Shown: positions 16,951 through 27,177, counted from the stretch's first letter. The stretch is DNA of 64,000 nt from Rhizobium ecuadorense (GCF_001187535.1 NZ_LFIO01001164.1:1-64000), one strand, 5' to 3'. Numbers and translations are program-made. Notes: generated by a model from the letters alone, not told the origin.

Positions 16951-17727
16951 TTACGCGGCGCGGAAGATCTTGGCGCCGGACGGGGCGCTCGTCATGCCGC
17001 CGTCGACGGTGATCTCGATGCCGGTGACATTGGACGAGTCATCCGAGGCCAGATAGAGCGCCGCCTTGGCGATTTCGTCGGCTTCGCTCATGCGGCCGAG
17101 CGGGCTCATGCCGCCGATGCGGGCTTCGAGCGCCGACATCGCATCTTCCGTCTGGGCCATCGGCGACCAGATCGGCGTCTTCGTGCCGCCGGGTGTCACC
17201 TGATTGACGCGGATACCGCGCGGCGCGAGTTCGGAGGCCATATTGCGCGTCATCGCCCGAACCGCGGCCTTGGTCGCCGCATAGGCCGACCAGCCGGGAG
17301 CGCCGAGCACGGCATGCACCGAACCGTTGAGGATGACCGAAGCGCCGTCGCTGAGATGCGGCAGGGCCGATTGCACGGTGAAGAAGACGGCGGTGAGATT
17401 GGTGCTGATGATCTGATTGAACTGTTCCGGCGACGTGTCACCGAGCGGTGTGGCACCGCCGATGCCGGCATTGGCGAAGACGATGCCGAACTTGCCGACC
17501 TCTGCTGCGGCTTCCGCAAAGGCCTTCTCGGTGGCGGCGGCATCGGTGACATCGACCTTCAGCGCCAGCACGCCGGCGCCTAGCGCCTTTTCGGCGGCCG
17601 CGAGCGTTTCCGGGTTACGGCCGGTGATGACGACTTTAGCACCCTCGTCGATGAAGACCCTGGCCGTCGCAAGACCGATGCCGCTGTTGCCGCCGGTGAT
17701 CAGAGCAACCTTGTTTTGTAGACGCAT
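16951..17727 (-). CDS. SDR family NAD(P)-dependent oxidoreductase
   Basis: A classical short-chain dehydrogenase of 258 residues. The Rossmann motif TGGNSGIG is at residues 11-18, NAG near 88, the catalytic Ser in NGSVHAVLG near 136, and YAATK near 151-155. The C-terminal segment ends in ITVDGGMTSA, usual for this group. It is divergent from the TetR-family gene at 17821 and the 93-bp gap carries two palindromes, so it is almost certainly the target of that regulator. The substrate is unknown; TetR-controlled SDRs of this kind often handle reactive carbonyls or quinones. Confidence 0.92.
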   Translation of the reverse strand: MRLQNKVALITGGNSGIGLATARVFIDEGAKVVITGRNPETLAAAEKALGAGVLALKVDVTDAAATEKAFAEAAAEVGKFGIVFANAGIGGATPLGDTSPEQFNQIISTNLTAVFFTVQSALPHLSDGASVILNGSVHAVLGAPGWSAYAATKAAVRAMTRNMASELAPRGIRVNQVTPGGTKTPIWSPMAQTEDAMSALEARIGGMSPLGRMSEADEIAKAALYLASDDSSNVTGIEITVDGGMTSAPSGAKIFRAA

Positions 17728-17752
17728 GATTCATGCTCCTCTTGGAATTGGC

Positions 17753-17800
17753 AACGATCTGGATTATGATCGTTATCTATAAGGATTATGTTTGTAATCC
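17753..17800. promoter_or_regulatory. Two palindromic operators between the SDR and TetR genes
   Basis: AACGAT-N10-ATCGTT spans 17753-17774, and GGATTA-N6-TAATCC spans 17783-17800. The second, 18 bp long and 21 bp upstream of the regulator start, has the size typical of TetR-family operators. Their centres are 28 bp apart. Binding here would repress both divergent genes. Confidence 0.6.
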
Positions 17801-17820
17801 ACATAAGTCAAGAGGCACCG

Positions 17821-18396
17821 ATGGGGCGTTCGCAGCTGGAAAAACAGAAGACGCATGAGAAGATCGTGGAGACCGCATCCAGGCGGCTGCGCGAAGCGGG
17901 ACTCGACGGTATCGGCGTTGCCGACCTGATGAAGGAGGCCGGGCTGACCGTCGGCGGCTTCTACAAGCACTTCGCCTCCCGTGACGATCTGGTCGCCGAG
18001 GCGATCCAGTCTGCCTTCGATTCATGGGGACACAAGCTGCAGGCCGAGGGCGTGGACCCGGCAAAGATGACGGCTGCCGATATCGCCGATCGTTATGTCA
18101 GCACCTATCACCGCGACAATCCCGGCGAGGGCTGCCCTTTTGCGGCGCTGACCTCCGATATCTCACGCAGCGGCGAGAAGGCGCGAGCGATCGCGACGGA
18201 CGGACTGAGGCGTAATTTCGCGGGATTGGCGAGCAAAGCCGCAGGAGTGGATGAAGGGGAAAGACGACGCAAGGCGATCATGGCCTTCGCGATGATGGCC
18301 GGCGGCGTCGGCCTTGCCAGGATTTCCTCCGATGAGGCGCTGTCCGCCGAAATCCTCGAGACGATCCGGGATTTTGTCACCGCTATCGACAAATGA
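17821..18396 (+). CDS. TetR/AcrR family regulator
   Basis: A 191-residue repressor. The N-terminal helix-turn-helix reads GVADLMKEAGLTVGGFYKHF near residues 31-50, with the FYKHF recognition-helix end typical of the NemR/AcuR-like branch. The rest is an all-helical ligand domain containing GCPFAAL, a Cys-containing motif shared by that branch, which may sense electrophiles. I chose the ATG at 17821 (MGRSQLEKQ) over 17788 because AGAGGCA precedes it. It is divergent from the SDR gene and likely autoregulated through the palindromes at 17753-17800. Confidence 0.9.
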   Translation: MGRSQLEKQKTHEKIVETASRRLREAGLDGIGVADLMKEAGLTVGGFYKHFASRDDLVAEAIQSAFDSWGHKLQAEGVDPAKMTAADIADRYVSTYHRDNPGEGCPFAALTSDISRSGEKARAIATDGLRRNFAGLASKAAGVDEGERRRKAIMAFAMMAGGVGLARISSDEALSAEILETIRDFVTAIDK

Positions 18397-18400
18397 CAAA

Positions 18401-18421
18401 CGGCCGGCGAAGGGCCGGCCG
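18401..18421. terminator. Bidirectional terminator hairpin after the TetR gene
   Basis: CGGCCGGC and GCCGGCCG pair perfectly around a 5-base loop immediately after the TetR stop and before the convergent azoR stop. On the minus strand a T-rich run (TTTGTCATTTG) follows, favouring termination of azoR. Confidence 0.65.
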
Positions 18422-18451
18422 TTGCATTACACCTAAGCGTTTGACAGCCGA

Positions 18452-19066
18452 TCAGGCGGCCAGCGCGATTTCCTGGACGCGCGACTTGGCGGCGTCGATG
18501 GCCTTTTCGGCAGCTTCAGGACCGAAGGCGAGGCCTTCGACGTAAATGGTCTCGATATCGCTGATGCCGAGGAAGCCGAGAACCGACTTCAGATACGGTA
18601 CGGCATGGTTCAACGGGGCAGCCGGGCCCTGCGAGTAGACGCCGCCCGAGGTGAGCACCACGTAAACCTTCTTGCCGGTGAGCAGGCCGACCGGGCCGCT
18701 TTCGGTGTACTTGAACGTCACGCCCGCGCGGGCGACGTTGTCGATCCAGGTCTTCAGCGACGAATAGATATTGAAATTGATGAGGCCGGTGCTGATGACG
18801 ATCGTATCGGCGGCAAAGAGTTCGTTGACCAGTTCGTCGGAGGTCTTGACGGCGGCGACTTCTTCGGCGGTGCGGGCTTCGGCCGGCTTGCGGATGGCGC
18901 CGGTGAAGAGGTCATCGATATGCGGCAGCGGGTTGGCGGCGAGGTCGCGGCGAACGAGGACGCTGCCCGGATTCTGGTTCTTCAGCTTTTCGGCGAGTTC
19001 GACGGCGATCGGCGTCGAGAGCGATTCGGCACGCGGGCTGGACGTCAGAAGAAGGATGGACGACAT
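18452..19066 (-). CDS. azoR: FMN-dependent NADH:quinone/azo reductase
   Basis: A 204-residue flavodoxin-fold enzyme that reduces quinones and azo compounds by two electrons with NADH. Recognisable are the N-terminal LLTSSPRAESLSTPIA phosphate loop, the GLINFNIYSSLKTWID substrate/FMN segment near residues 93-108, and LTSGGVYSQGPA near 138-149. The length is the usual one for AzoR. It is divergent from the LysR-type gene, with a LysR-box-like palindrome between them, so that regulator probably controls it. Confidence 0.93.
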   Translation of the reverse strand: MSSILLLTSSPRAESLSTPIAVELAEKLKNQNPGSVLVRRDLAANPLPHIDDLFTGAIRKPAEARTAEEVAAVKTSDELVNELFAADTIVISTGLINFNIYSSLKTWIDNVARAGVTFKYTESGPVGLLTGKKVYVVLTSGGVYSQGPAAPLNHAVPYLKSVLGFLGISDIETIYVEGLAFGPEAAEKAIDAAKSRVQEIALAA

Positions 19067-19176
19067 GGTGCATTTCCTTTCGAATTGGATTTGACGGCCC
19101 GTTGCTGGGAGGTGAGCCGCAGTCTCGAAATGGAAAATAGGTCTGGCCCGCTATCGAAAAAACGGTGATAATGTCG

Positions 19177-19191
19177 ATCGAAACTATCGAT
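19177..19191. promoter_or_regulatory. Candidate LysR-type binding site in the azoR-LysR gap
   Basis: ATCGA-aacta-TCGAT is a perfect interrupted dyad containing the T-N11-A core of LysR-type sites. It lies 14 bases before the ATG at 19205 and about 110 bases upstream of azoR. If the longer reading frame from 19190 were used, the site would overlap the start codon. Confidence 0.45.
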
Positions 19192-19204
19192 GGAATGGAT
19201 GGAT

Positions 19205-20173
19205 ATGCTTCCGAACCCGACTTTGGACCAATTGCAGGTGTTTCTGACCGTCGCCGAGACCGGCAGCTTTTCGGCCGCGTCGCGGGCGCTGAACCGGGCG
19301 CAATCGGTCGTCAGCTATACGATCGCCAATCTGGAAGCGCAGCTTGAAATGCCGCTTTTCGAGCGCTCCGGCGCCCGACAGCCGAAGCTGACGGAGGCGG
19401 GCAAGGCGATGCTGGAGGATGCGCGCCGTATCCTCGGCGACCTGCAGGTCATGCGGGCGCGCGTCAAGAGCCTGAAGGAAGGGTTGGAAGCGGAGGTCTC
19501 CGTCGCCATCAGCGTCATGGTGCCGTCAAAGGCGGTGGTCGACGTGCTCCACGAATTCCGCGAGATATTCCCGTCCGTTGCGTTGAACCTCAATGTCGGC
19601 GAGCTCGGAATGGTCATGGATCTGGTCATGAGCGGCAAGGCGACGATCGGGATCGGCGGCGCCGTGCTGAAGCAGGACGATTCGGTCGTCACCGAGCGGA
19701 TCGGCCATTCCTTCATGATGCCCGTTGCCGCGCGCAACCACCCGCTAGCCCAAATTGACCGGCCGCTGACGCTCGGCGACGTGCGCGAGGACGTGCAGCT
19801 CGTCGTCACCGATGCGTCCGGCCTGACGAAGGGGCGCGATTTCAACGTTCTGTCCTACAAGACATGGCGCGTCAGCGATATCGCGACGAAGCATCAACTG
19901 ATCAAGGCCGGCCTTGGCTGGGGCGGCCTTCCGGCGTCGCTCATCCATGACGATCTCTTAAGCGGCGCGCTCGTTCACCTCGATCTGGATGCCTACGAAC
20001 AGGGGGAGTATCCGATCTATTCGATGCGCCGGCTCGCCAATCCGCCCGGACCTGCCGCCACCTGGATGATCGACGCCTTCCGCACCCGGCTTACCCATTG
20101 CCCGAGCCAGGCAGATTTCCACGCCCGGATCGCGGAACTGCGCGAACCCGCAATCCCGCTCGCCGCAGAATAA
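19205..20173 (+). CDS. LysR-type transcriptional regulator
   Basis: A 322-residue LTTR. The N-terminal winged helix begins PTLDQLQVFLTVAETGSFSA, and continues with RAQSVVSYTIANLEAQL, the recognition region, followed by FERSG...LTEAGKAML. Residues from about 95 form the periplasmic-binding-like effector domain. The ATG at 19205 (MLPNP) gives the typical short lead into the HTH; in-frame ATGs at 19190 and 19199 are alternatives. It is divergent from azoR, which it likely activates in response to a quinone or similar ligand. Confidence 0.9.
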   Translation: MLPNPTLDQLQVFLTVAETGSFSAASRALNRAQSVVSYTIANLEAQLEMPLFERSGARQPKLTEAGKAMLEDARRILGDLQVMRARVKSLKEGLEAEVSVAISVMVPSKAVVDVLHEFREIFPSVALNLNVGELGMVMDLVMSGKATIGIGGAVLKQDDSVVTERIGHSFMMPVAARNHPLAQIDRPLTLGDVREDVQLVVTDASGLTKGRDFNVLSYKTWRVSDIATKHQLIKAGLGWGGLPASLIHDDLLSGALVHLDLDAYEQGEYPIYSMRRLANPPGPAATWMIDAFRTRLTHCPSQADFHARIAELREPAIPLAAE

Positions 20174-20174
20174 G

Positions 20175-20302
20175 GCATGTCGCGCAAAAGTGTGCAGCGG
20201 TTTTCCCAGGCAAAGCGCGAAGCGCTTTTGCCGCACCGACATGCGCAAGATAAAAGAGCTAAAGCGCAAACCGCGAATCTGAAAGATCGCGACGCGCTTT
20301 AG
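20175..20302. repeat. Rhizobial intergenic mosaic/palindromic repeat, copy A
   Basis: This stretch shares a patchwork of conserved blocks in the same order with 51765-51868: GCATGTCGC near the start, AAGTGTGC, GCGGTT, then GAGCTAAAGCGC and the end GACGCGCTTTAG. The final blocks are inverted copies of each other (CTAAAGCGC and GCGCTTTAG). This matches the style of RIME-type rhizobial intergenic mosaic elements. It fills the gap between the LysR and cpdB stop codons. Confidence 0.65.
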
Positions 20303-20338
20303 GGAAGGCGCGGCTGCCGCGCCTTCCTCGATCTGCTC

Positions 20339-22327
<1,989 letters not shown>

Positions 22328-22602
22328 CGAAACTCTCCTATAGGGATCATGCATCGTCCGGCCCGTCAGAATTAGGACGATTTGGCAAGGAGTACACATC
22401 AAAAATGACAGGACGGCAAAACAATCCGCCGTGGACGCGGCATGGCTGCGAAATGCAATTCATGCTGCAGTCGGGCCGCCGGGGACAGGATCAATTATAG
22501 GGTCAGCGCCATACTGCCGCAGCCGGGGCGAGGTCGATCTGGACGTCAACGTCGGCCGCTGCGACCGGAACGATCTCAGTCGCATCTTCGCCGCGAAGGC
22601 GG

Positions 22603-23010
22603 TCAGCGTGACGGTTTCGGCGTCGACGTTGCCAAATGAGGTGGGCGGTCGCCGCTGGTCGCGGCCCTAAGCTGACGCACCGCCAGCACCGGCCGTATCT
22701 CTTTATGAAAAAAGCGAAAATAGGAGGAGACCTGTGCCCGCGCATTCGAATTCACATCGAACTGGATGCCGATGCGGCCGTTGTGCTTCCAGCGGATGAT
22801 GCCTTCCAGCAGCCCGATATTTTCAGCCTCGATGCGCACCTTGCTGCCGGAAGCGGCATGGAGCGGCGTCTTCGTCTCCAGCGCGGCGCCGGTTGCCGAC
22901 AGGTTAAGGATGCGGACATCCACCTCGCTATTCAGATATTTGACGCTGCCGAAGACGCGACAGTTTTTCCGGTCGGCCTTGCGGGCTGTAATTTTCAAAT
23001 TGTGGCTCAT
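22603..23010 (-). CDS. PilZ domain protein
   Basis: A 135-residue cytoplasmic protein consisting of a single PilZ domain, a c-di-GMP receptor fold. It begins MSHNLKITARKADRKNCRVFG after a GGAGAA site. The domain contains the conserved VRILNLSATGAAL (equivalent to the D/NxSxxG motif) near residues 32-44 and GRIGIQF near 83. The N-terminal RxxxR switch is only loosely recognisable (RKADRKNCR), so c-di-GMP binding is likely but not certain. No partner gene is adjacent; the diguanylate cyclase at 14.3 kb is the nearest c-di-GMP gene. Confidence 0.85.
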   Translation of the reverse strand: MSHNLKITARKADRKNCRVFGSVKYLNSEVDVRILNLSATGAALETKTPLHAASGSKVRIEAENIGLLEGIIRWKHNGRIGIQFDVNSNARAQVSSYFRFFHKEIRPVLAVRQLRAATSGDRPPHLATSTPKPSR

Positions 23011-23095
23011 ATGTTCTCCATCGAATATAATGGGGAGCATAGCGCACGAAAATTGAAATGGTTTTAGGGGCTTGGCTAAAATTGCAGTGAAATCA

Positions 23096-23977
23096 TCACC
23101 TACCCGCGGCCGTCCTGCGGCCCACCACATGTTCGCGCCAAATGGTGAAGATGCCGGCGCAAACGACGATGATCGAGCCGATGATCGTGTTGATACTGAG
23201 CGTTTCGTCATAGATCGTCACACCGATGATCGAGGCGTAGACCAGTGACAAATAGGTCAGCGGCTGGACCGCGGCGGCATCGAGGAGATCGTAGGCGCGG
23301 ATCAGGAAGTAGTGGCTGGAAATGCTGGTCACGCAGACCAGCGCCATCCAGCCCCAGTCTCCCGGCGACATGGAGCTCCAGTAGAAGGGGCCAATGATGC
23401 TCATCGTGATGCCGCCGATGACGCCGGTATAGAAGAAGCTGGTCATCGACGAGTCGTCACGGCTGACGAGACGCGTGGCGATGACATAGAAGGCGAAGTT
23501 GAAGCAGGAAATAATGGCCAGAAGCAGCTTCACATCGAAAAACTCGCCTTCCGGCTTCAGAATCAGCAGCACTCCGAAAAGCCCGGCGCCAATTGCCATC
23601 CATCGTCTCCAGCCGACCCGCTCGCCGAGGATCGGCATCGACAGCAGCGCGATCAGGATCGGCGTCGCGGAAAAGATCGCTTGTGAGCGGGCAAGGCCGA
23701 TCACGGCAAAACAAGTGATGGCCAAAACCACCTGAACGGCAAGCAGCACGCCGCGCACGACCTGAAGAAGCGGGCGTTTGGTGCGGGCCGTCGTCTTAAG
23801 GCCGCCGCGCATCTTCGAAGCGAGGATGATCGTGAACAGCGCGAAGGCCCAGTAGCGGATCATCGTCACGAAGATCGGCGGGTAGGTGGACGCCAGATGT
23901 TTCGAGATGGCATCCTGAAGAGAGAAGATGGTGATCGCCAGCAGAGCGAAAATATAACCGTGGGTCTTCGATGTCAT
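23096..23977 (-). CDS. EamA/DMT family transporter
   Basis: A 293-residue inner-membrane protein with about ten hydrophobic helices in two EamA repeats (starting near residues 7 and 150). It begins MTSKTHGYIFALLAITIFS, and the first repeat has the typical GLARSQAIFSATPILIAL segment. Such proteins export metabolites, often amino acids. Neighbours are an Lrp/AsnC regulator (63 bases upstream, same strand) and alanine dehydrogenase. This makes an amino-acid-related role reasonable, but the substrate is not shown. Confidence 0.85.
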   Translation of the reverse strand: MTSKTHGYIFALLAITIFSLQDAISKHLASTYPPIFVTMIRYWAFALFTIILASKMRGGLKTTARTKRPLLQVVRGVLLAVQVVLAITCFAVIGLARSQAIFSATPILIALLSMPILGERVGWRRWMAIGAGLFGVLLILKPEGEFFDVKLLLAIISCFNFAFYVIATRLVSRDDSSMTSFFYTGVIGGITMSIIGPFYWSSMSPGDWGWMALVCVTSISSHYFLIRAYDLLDAAAVQPLTYLSLVYASIIGVTIYDETLSINTIIGSIIVVCAGIFTIWREHVVGRRTAAGR

Positions 23978-24039
23978 GATATGCCGTTGAGCGGAAAACA
24001 CCGAAAGTCTGGTCAGGCTTTCGGCACATATGCAAGGGC

Positions 24040-24501
24040 TCAAAGCCCGACATTCGGCTTGTCGATGATCTCTCTGAGGGCAAAGCTCGAATTAATCTTG
24101 ACGACGTGGGGCAGGGCCGACAGCCAGTCGCGGTGGATGCGTTCATAATCCTCGAGATCGCGGGCAGCGACCCTGAGAATATAGTCGTATTCGCCCGACA
24201 TCAGATAACAGACGAGCACGTTCGGGCACAGCTTCACCGCCGCCTCGAATTCCGCCAGCGTCTTGGCGAACTGGCCCGACAGCGAGATATGCACGATGGC
24301 AATCATCTTGTAGTCGAGCGCCTTGTGCGAAAGCCGCGCATGATAGCCGCCGATGACGCCGCTTCTCTCCAGAATGTCGAGCCGGCGCGAACAGGCCGAA
24401 GGCGACAGGCCGATCCGCTCGGCAAGCTCGGCATTGGTGATGCGGGCATTGGCCTGCAAAGTCCGGAGAATCGCAAGATCGATGGTATCGAGATCAGCCA
24501 T
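24040..24501 (-). CDS. Lrp/AsnC family regulator, probable regulator of ald
   Basis: A 153-residue feast/famine regulator. The N-terminal HTH reads DLAILRTLQANARITNAELAERIGLS with the recognition helix SPSACSRRLDILERSGVI; the C-terminal RAM domain ends in RDLEDYERIHRDWLSALPHV and KINSSFALREI, where the amino-acid effector binds. The start MADLDTID at 24501 is the standard one. It is divergent from ald, the arrangement of Lrp-type activators of alanine catabolism, so it probably senses alanine and activates ald. Confidence 0.9.
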   Translation of the reverse strand: MADLDTIDLAILRTLQANARITNAELAERIGLSPSACSRRLDILERSGVIGGYHARLSHKALDYKMIAIVHISLSGQFAKTLAEFEAAVKLCPNVLVCYLMSGEYDYILRVAARDLEDYERIHRDWLSALPHVVKINSSFALREIIDKPNVGL

Positions 24502-24517
24502 TCGAATAACCTTCGAA
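24501..24517. promoter_or_regulatory. Repeated TTCGAA palindromes in the Lrp-ald gap
   Basis: TTCGAATAACCTTCGAA contains two TTCGAA palindromes spaced 11 bp centre to centre, immediately upstream of the regulator start. Helically phased short palindromes fit Lrp-type octamer binding, but no consensus for this protein is known to me. Confidence 0.25.
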
Positions 24518-24656
24518 TTGAGAGGCATTGAGCGCAATAATCACCGAAAAATCACCTATTGGCAAATCGTCTTTGCAAGGACATTTCACTGCCTTGATGG
24601 TTGGATTCCTCATCCGAAAAATCCGCGGCCGCGGAGATAAAATGAGAGGAACGCCA

Positions 24657-25775
24657 ATGCGTGTCGGTTGCCCGAAGGAAATCAAGAATCATGAATATCG
24701 CGTCGGCCTGACGCCGGCTTCGGTGCGCGAATACGTCGCCCATGGCCATGAGGTCTGGGTGGAGACGAAGGCGGGTGCCGGCATCGGCGCCGATGACGCC
24801 GCTTATGCCGCGGCTGGCGCGAAAATCGCCGCCTCCGCCAAGGATATCTTTGAAAAATGCGATATGATCGTCAAGGTGAAGGAGCCGCAGCCCTCCGAAT
24901 GGGCGCAACTGCGCGACGGTCAGCTTCTCTATACCTATCTGCATCTGGCGCCCGATCCGGAACAGACCAAGGGTCTGATCGCCTCCGGCGTCACCGCGAT
25001 CGCCTATGAGACGGTGACCGACGAGCGCGGCGGCCTGCCGCTGCTGGCGCCGATGTCGGAAGTCGCCGGCCGCCTGTCGATCCAGGCTGGCGCGACGGCG
25101 CTGCAGAAGGCTAATGGCGGCCTCGGCGTCCTGCTCGGCGGCGTGCCCGGCGTGCTGCCGGCCAAGGTTGCGGTCATCGGCGGCGGCGTCGTCGGCCTGC
25201 ATGCCGCTCGGATGGCCGCCGGCCTTGGCGCCGATGTCAGCATTCTCGACCGGTCGCTGCCGCGCCTGCGCCAGCTCGATGATATCTTTGCCGGCCGCAT
25301 CCACACCCGTTATTCCAGCATCCAGGCGCTGGAGGAGGAGGTCTTCTCGGCCGATCTCATCATCGGCGCCGTGCTGATCCCCGGTGCTGCCGCGCCGAAA
25401 CTCGTCACCCGCGAAATGCTGTCGGGCATGAAAAAGGGCGCTGTCGTCGTCGACGTCGCCATCGACCAGGGCGGCTGCTTCGAGACCTCGCATGCGACGA
25501 CCCATTCCGACCCGACCTACGAGGTCGAGGGCGTCGTGCATTATTGCGTCGCCAACATGCCGGGCGCTGTCCCCGTCACCTCGGCGCATGCGCTGAACAA
25601 TGCGACGCTCGTCCACGGCCTGGCGCTTGCCGATCGCGGCCTGCGCGCCATTGCCGAAGACAAGCACCTGAGGAACGGCCTCAATGTGCATAAGGGCCGC
25701 ATCACCAACAGGCCGGTGGCCGAGGCGCTCGGCTACGAGGCCTTCGCGCCGGAAAGCGTGCTGAACGTAGCGTAA
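24657..25775 (+). CDS. ald: Alanine dehydrogenase
   Basis: Interconverts L-alanine and pyruvate plus ammonia with NAD. The 372-residue protein begins MRVGCPKEIKNHEYRVGLTP, the classic N-terminal signature (with the substrate-binding RVGLTP), and has the family motif HLAPDPEQTKGL near 95-106. The NAD-binding segment AVIGGGVVGLHAARMA starts near residue 170, and VDVAIDQGGCFETS near 265 is the second signature. The ATG at 24657 follows AGAGGA. In rhizobia alanine dehydrogenase contributes to alanine metabolism in bacteroids and in culture. The Lrp-type regulator is divergent. Confidence 0.96.
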   Translation: MRVGCPKEIKNHEYRVGLTPASVREYVAHGHEVWVETKAGAGIGADDAAYAAAGAKIAASAKDIFEKCDMIVKVKEPQPSEWAQLRDGQLLYTYLHLAPDPEQTKGLIASGVTAIAYETVTDERGGLPLLAPMSEVAGRLSIQAGATALQKANGGLGVLLGGVPGVLPAKVAVIGGGVVGLHAARMAAGLGADVSILDRSLPRLRQLDDIFAGRIHTRYSSIQALEEEVFSADLIIGAVLIPGAAAPKLVTREMLSGMKKGAVVVDVAIDQGGCFETSHATTHSDPTYEVEGVVHYCVANMPGAVPVTSAHALNNATLVHGLALADRGLRAIAEDKHLRNGLNVHKGRITNRPVAEALGYEAFAPESVLNVA

Positions 25776-25791
25776 GCTGCCTGACTCATGG

Positions 25792-26301
25792 TTAGGCGAG
25801 GGCGCCGGTCTCCGCAAGGGCCGGCGCCCTTACCTTGTCGATCCGGCACTGGAAGCAGTTGTTGCGCGCCGAGCGCACATGCACGTAGGCAATCTCAGGC
25901 CGCGCCAGCAATGTCTGGGCATAGGCCGGAATATCGGCGATCTCGGTCACCGCGCCGGTGCCGTAGACGATGCGGTCGTTCTCGCCATAGCCGCGGACGA
26001 TGAAGTCCGGGCTCATCGTCAGCATCGGCGGCTGGACCTCCTCGGCGGCGTAACGCCGGCAGGGCTGCTTGTGCAGGAAAATCGGCCCGGTCTCGGCATA
26101 GGGCTGCAGAGCCGGGAAGGGCCGGTAGGCGAAAACCAGAAACTCGTCGCCCTCTTCGATATTCTGCAGGCAATGGCGGCAAGGGTTGCCGTCACCGTCC
26201 GATATAATCGTCTCGGGAAGATTATCATAGGCGTCGCGACCGCCGTTCCAGAGGGCTCTAGCATCGGCGGTCGGCATGGCGGAAAAACGAATGGCGGTCA
26301 T
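25792..26301 (-). CDS. DUF1203 domain protein
   Basis: A 169-residue protein of the DUF1203 family, of unknown function. It contains PCRHCLQNIEEGDEFLVF near residues 41-58, with a CxxC pair and the FAYRPFP segment, then GPIFLH (residues 73-78) and CRRY, and ends with RNNCFQCRIDKVRA. The conserved Cys/His positions suggest metal or radical chemistry, but there is no evidence here. A GGAGAT site precedes the ATG at 26301. It converges with ald, and its last codons overlap a GGGCGCCGG/CCGGCGCCC dyad (about 25802-25830) that may serve as the ald terminator. Confidence 0.8.
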   Translation of the reverse strand: MTAIRFSAMPTADARALWNGGRDAYDNLPETIISDGDGNPCRHCLQNIEEGDEFLVFAYRPFPALQPYAETGPIFLHKQPCRRYAAEEVQPPMLTMSPDFIVRGYGENDRIVYGTGAVTEIADIPAYAQTLLARPEIAYVHVRSARNNCFQCRIDKVRAPALAETGALA

Positions 26302-26422
26302 GGCAAATCTCCTGTGATCGCCATGAAATTGCGCCCGGACCCTTGCCCAAGCCACCCGTTTCTTGCGCGTTGCCAATTGTCGCCGGCTCATCAACGATTG
26401 GTGGAGAATTTCCACCTCTCCT

Positions 26423-26579
26423 CCCTCATTCCTTTGCTCGTCACAGGAATCCAGTGCGCCCAAGTCCTTGGGTGCGATAGACTTTTTCGGTTATGGTATT
26501 GCTTCATTCTCGGCGCGGACGCGCCGTGGCTGGATTCCTGTGACATCCCTCGGGTCAAGCCCGAGGACAGGAATGAGGG
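26423..26579. repeat. Composite palindromic repeat with three nested hairpins
   Basis: Outer arms: CCCTCATTCC...TCACAGGAATCCAG (26423-26454) pairs with CTGGATTCCTGTGA...GGAATGAGGG (26530-26579). The right arm carries an extra insert that is itself a hairpin, CCTCGGG-TCAAG-CCCGAGG. Inside the loop are two more perfect hairpins, CCCAAG-TC-CTTGGG and GGCGCG-GA-CGCGCC. The element fills most of the 310-bp gap between the DUF1203 and GNAT genes. The architecture suggests a mobile-in-the-past palindromic unit rather than a terminator. Confidence 0.7.
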
Positions 26580-26611
26580 TGGCGGGGGCGTCGGAAAAGC
26601 AACCCAAACCC

Positions 26612-27172
26612 TCAGCCTTTCCGTGCCATCTCCAGCAACTCCTTGTCGCTGAGCGGCCGGACAATGCCGGTGCCTGTGGAAACCGGGGAGAAGCCGTACA
26701 TCTGGTAGAGCTGCAGTGCGCGGGGGTGATCGAGATTGTTCGTTGTGGTGGTGACCCGCTTCGGATTGAGCGACCAGATGGCGTAGAGCGCCTGCAGCAG
26801 GAACCATTTGCCGATGCCGAGGCCGAGCGCATGTTCGATCAGGCCGAAATGGCTGAGCTCGATCGTATCCTCGTCCTCACAGAAATATTCGTAAAAGCCG
26901 GCCGGCGCGCCGTTCACATAGAGGACGCTGATATTGTTGCGCTTGTCGTTCAGCGTCTGGGCAAGTTGCTCGTCGCTCATCCGCAGCCGGTCCACCCATT
27001 GCCAGCGCGCGCCGACCTGCCGGTAGAGATAGCGGTAGAACGGCAGCGGGATCGCAGGCGCGCGCATGATGGCCGTCTGGATATTGACGGGCACCGGCAT
27101 GCTTGCCTTCGGCGCCGCCGTCATTTCGAGCCGCGTGATGTGAGCTTTCAAAGAAGCAGGTGTCTTCCCCAT
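26612..27172 (-). CDS. GNAT family N-acetyltransferase
   Basis: A 186-residue acetyltransferase. The acetyl-CoA-binding region reads HALGLGIGKWFLLQALYAIW (residues about 113-132), a Q/RxxGxG/A-type motif, and the fold ends with HPRALQLYQMYGFSPVS, the usual N-x-x-A...Y...GF signature of motif B. The N-terminal half (FYRYLYRQVGARWQWVDR) is conserved in this proteobacterial subgroup. It starts 5 bases past the sseA stop, so it is co-transcribed with sseA, alaX and cysK. The substrate is unknown. Confidence 0.87.
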   Translation of the reverse strand: MGKTPASLKAHITRLEMTAAPKASMPVPVNIQTAIMRAPAIPLPFYRYLYRQVGARWQWVDRLRMSDEQLAQTLNDKRNNISVLYVNGAPAGFYEYFCEDEDTIELSHFGLIEHALGLGIGKWFLLQALYAIWSLNPKRVTTTTNNLDHPRALQLYQMYGFSPVSTGTGIVRPLSDKELLEMARKG

Positions 27173-27177
27173 GGCGA

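Noticed and set aside
22403..22602. Short plus-strand frames between cpdB and the PilZ gene
   Set aside because: No ribosome binding site or motif; the sequence looks like ordinary intergenic DNA.
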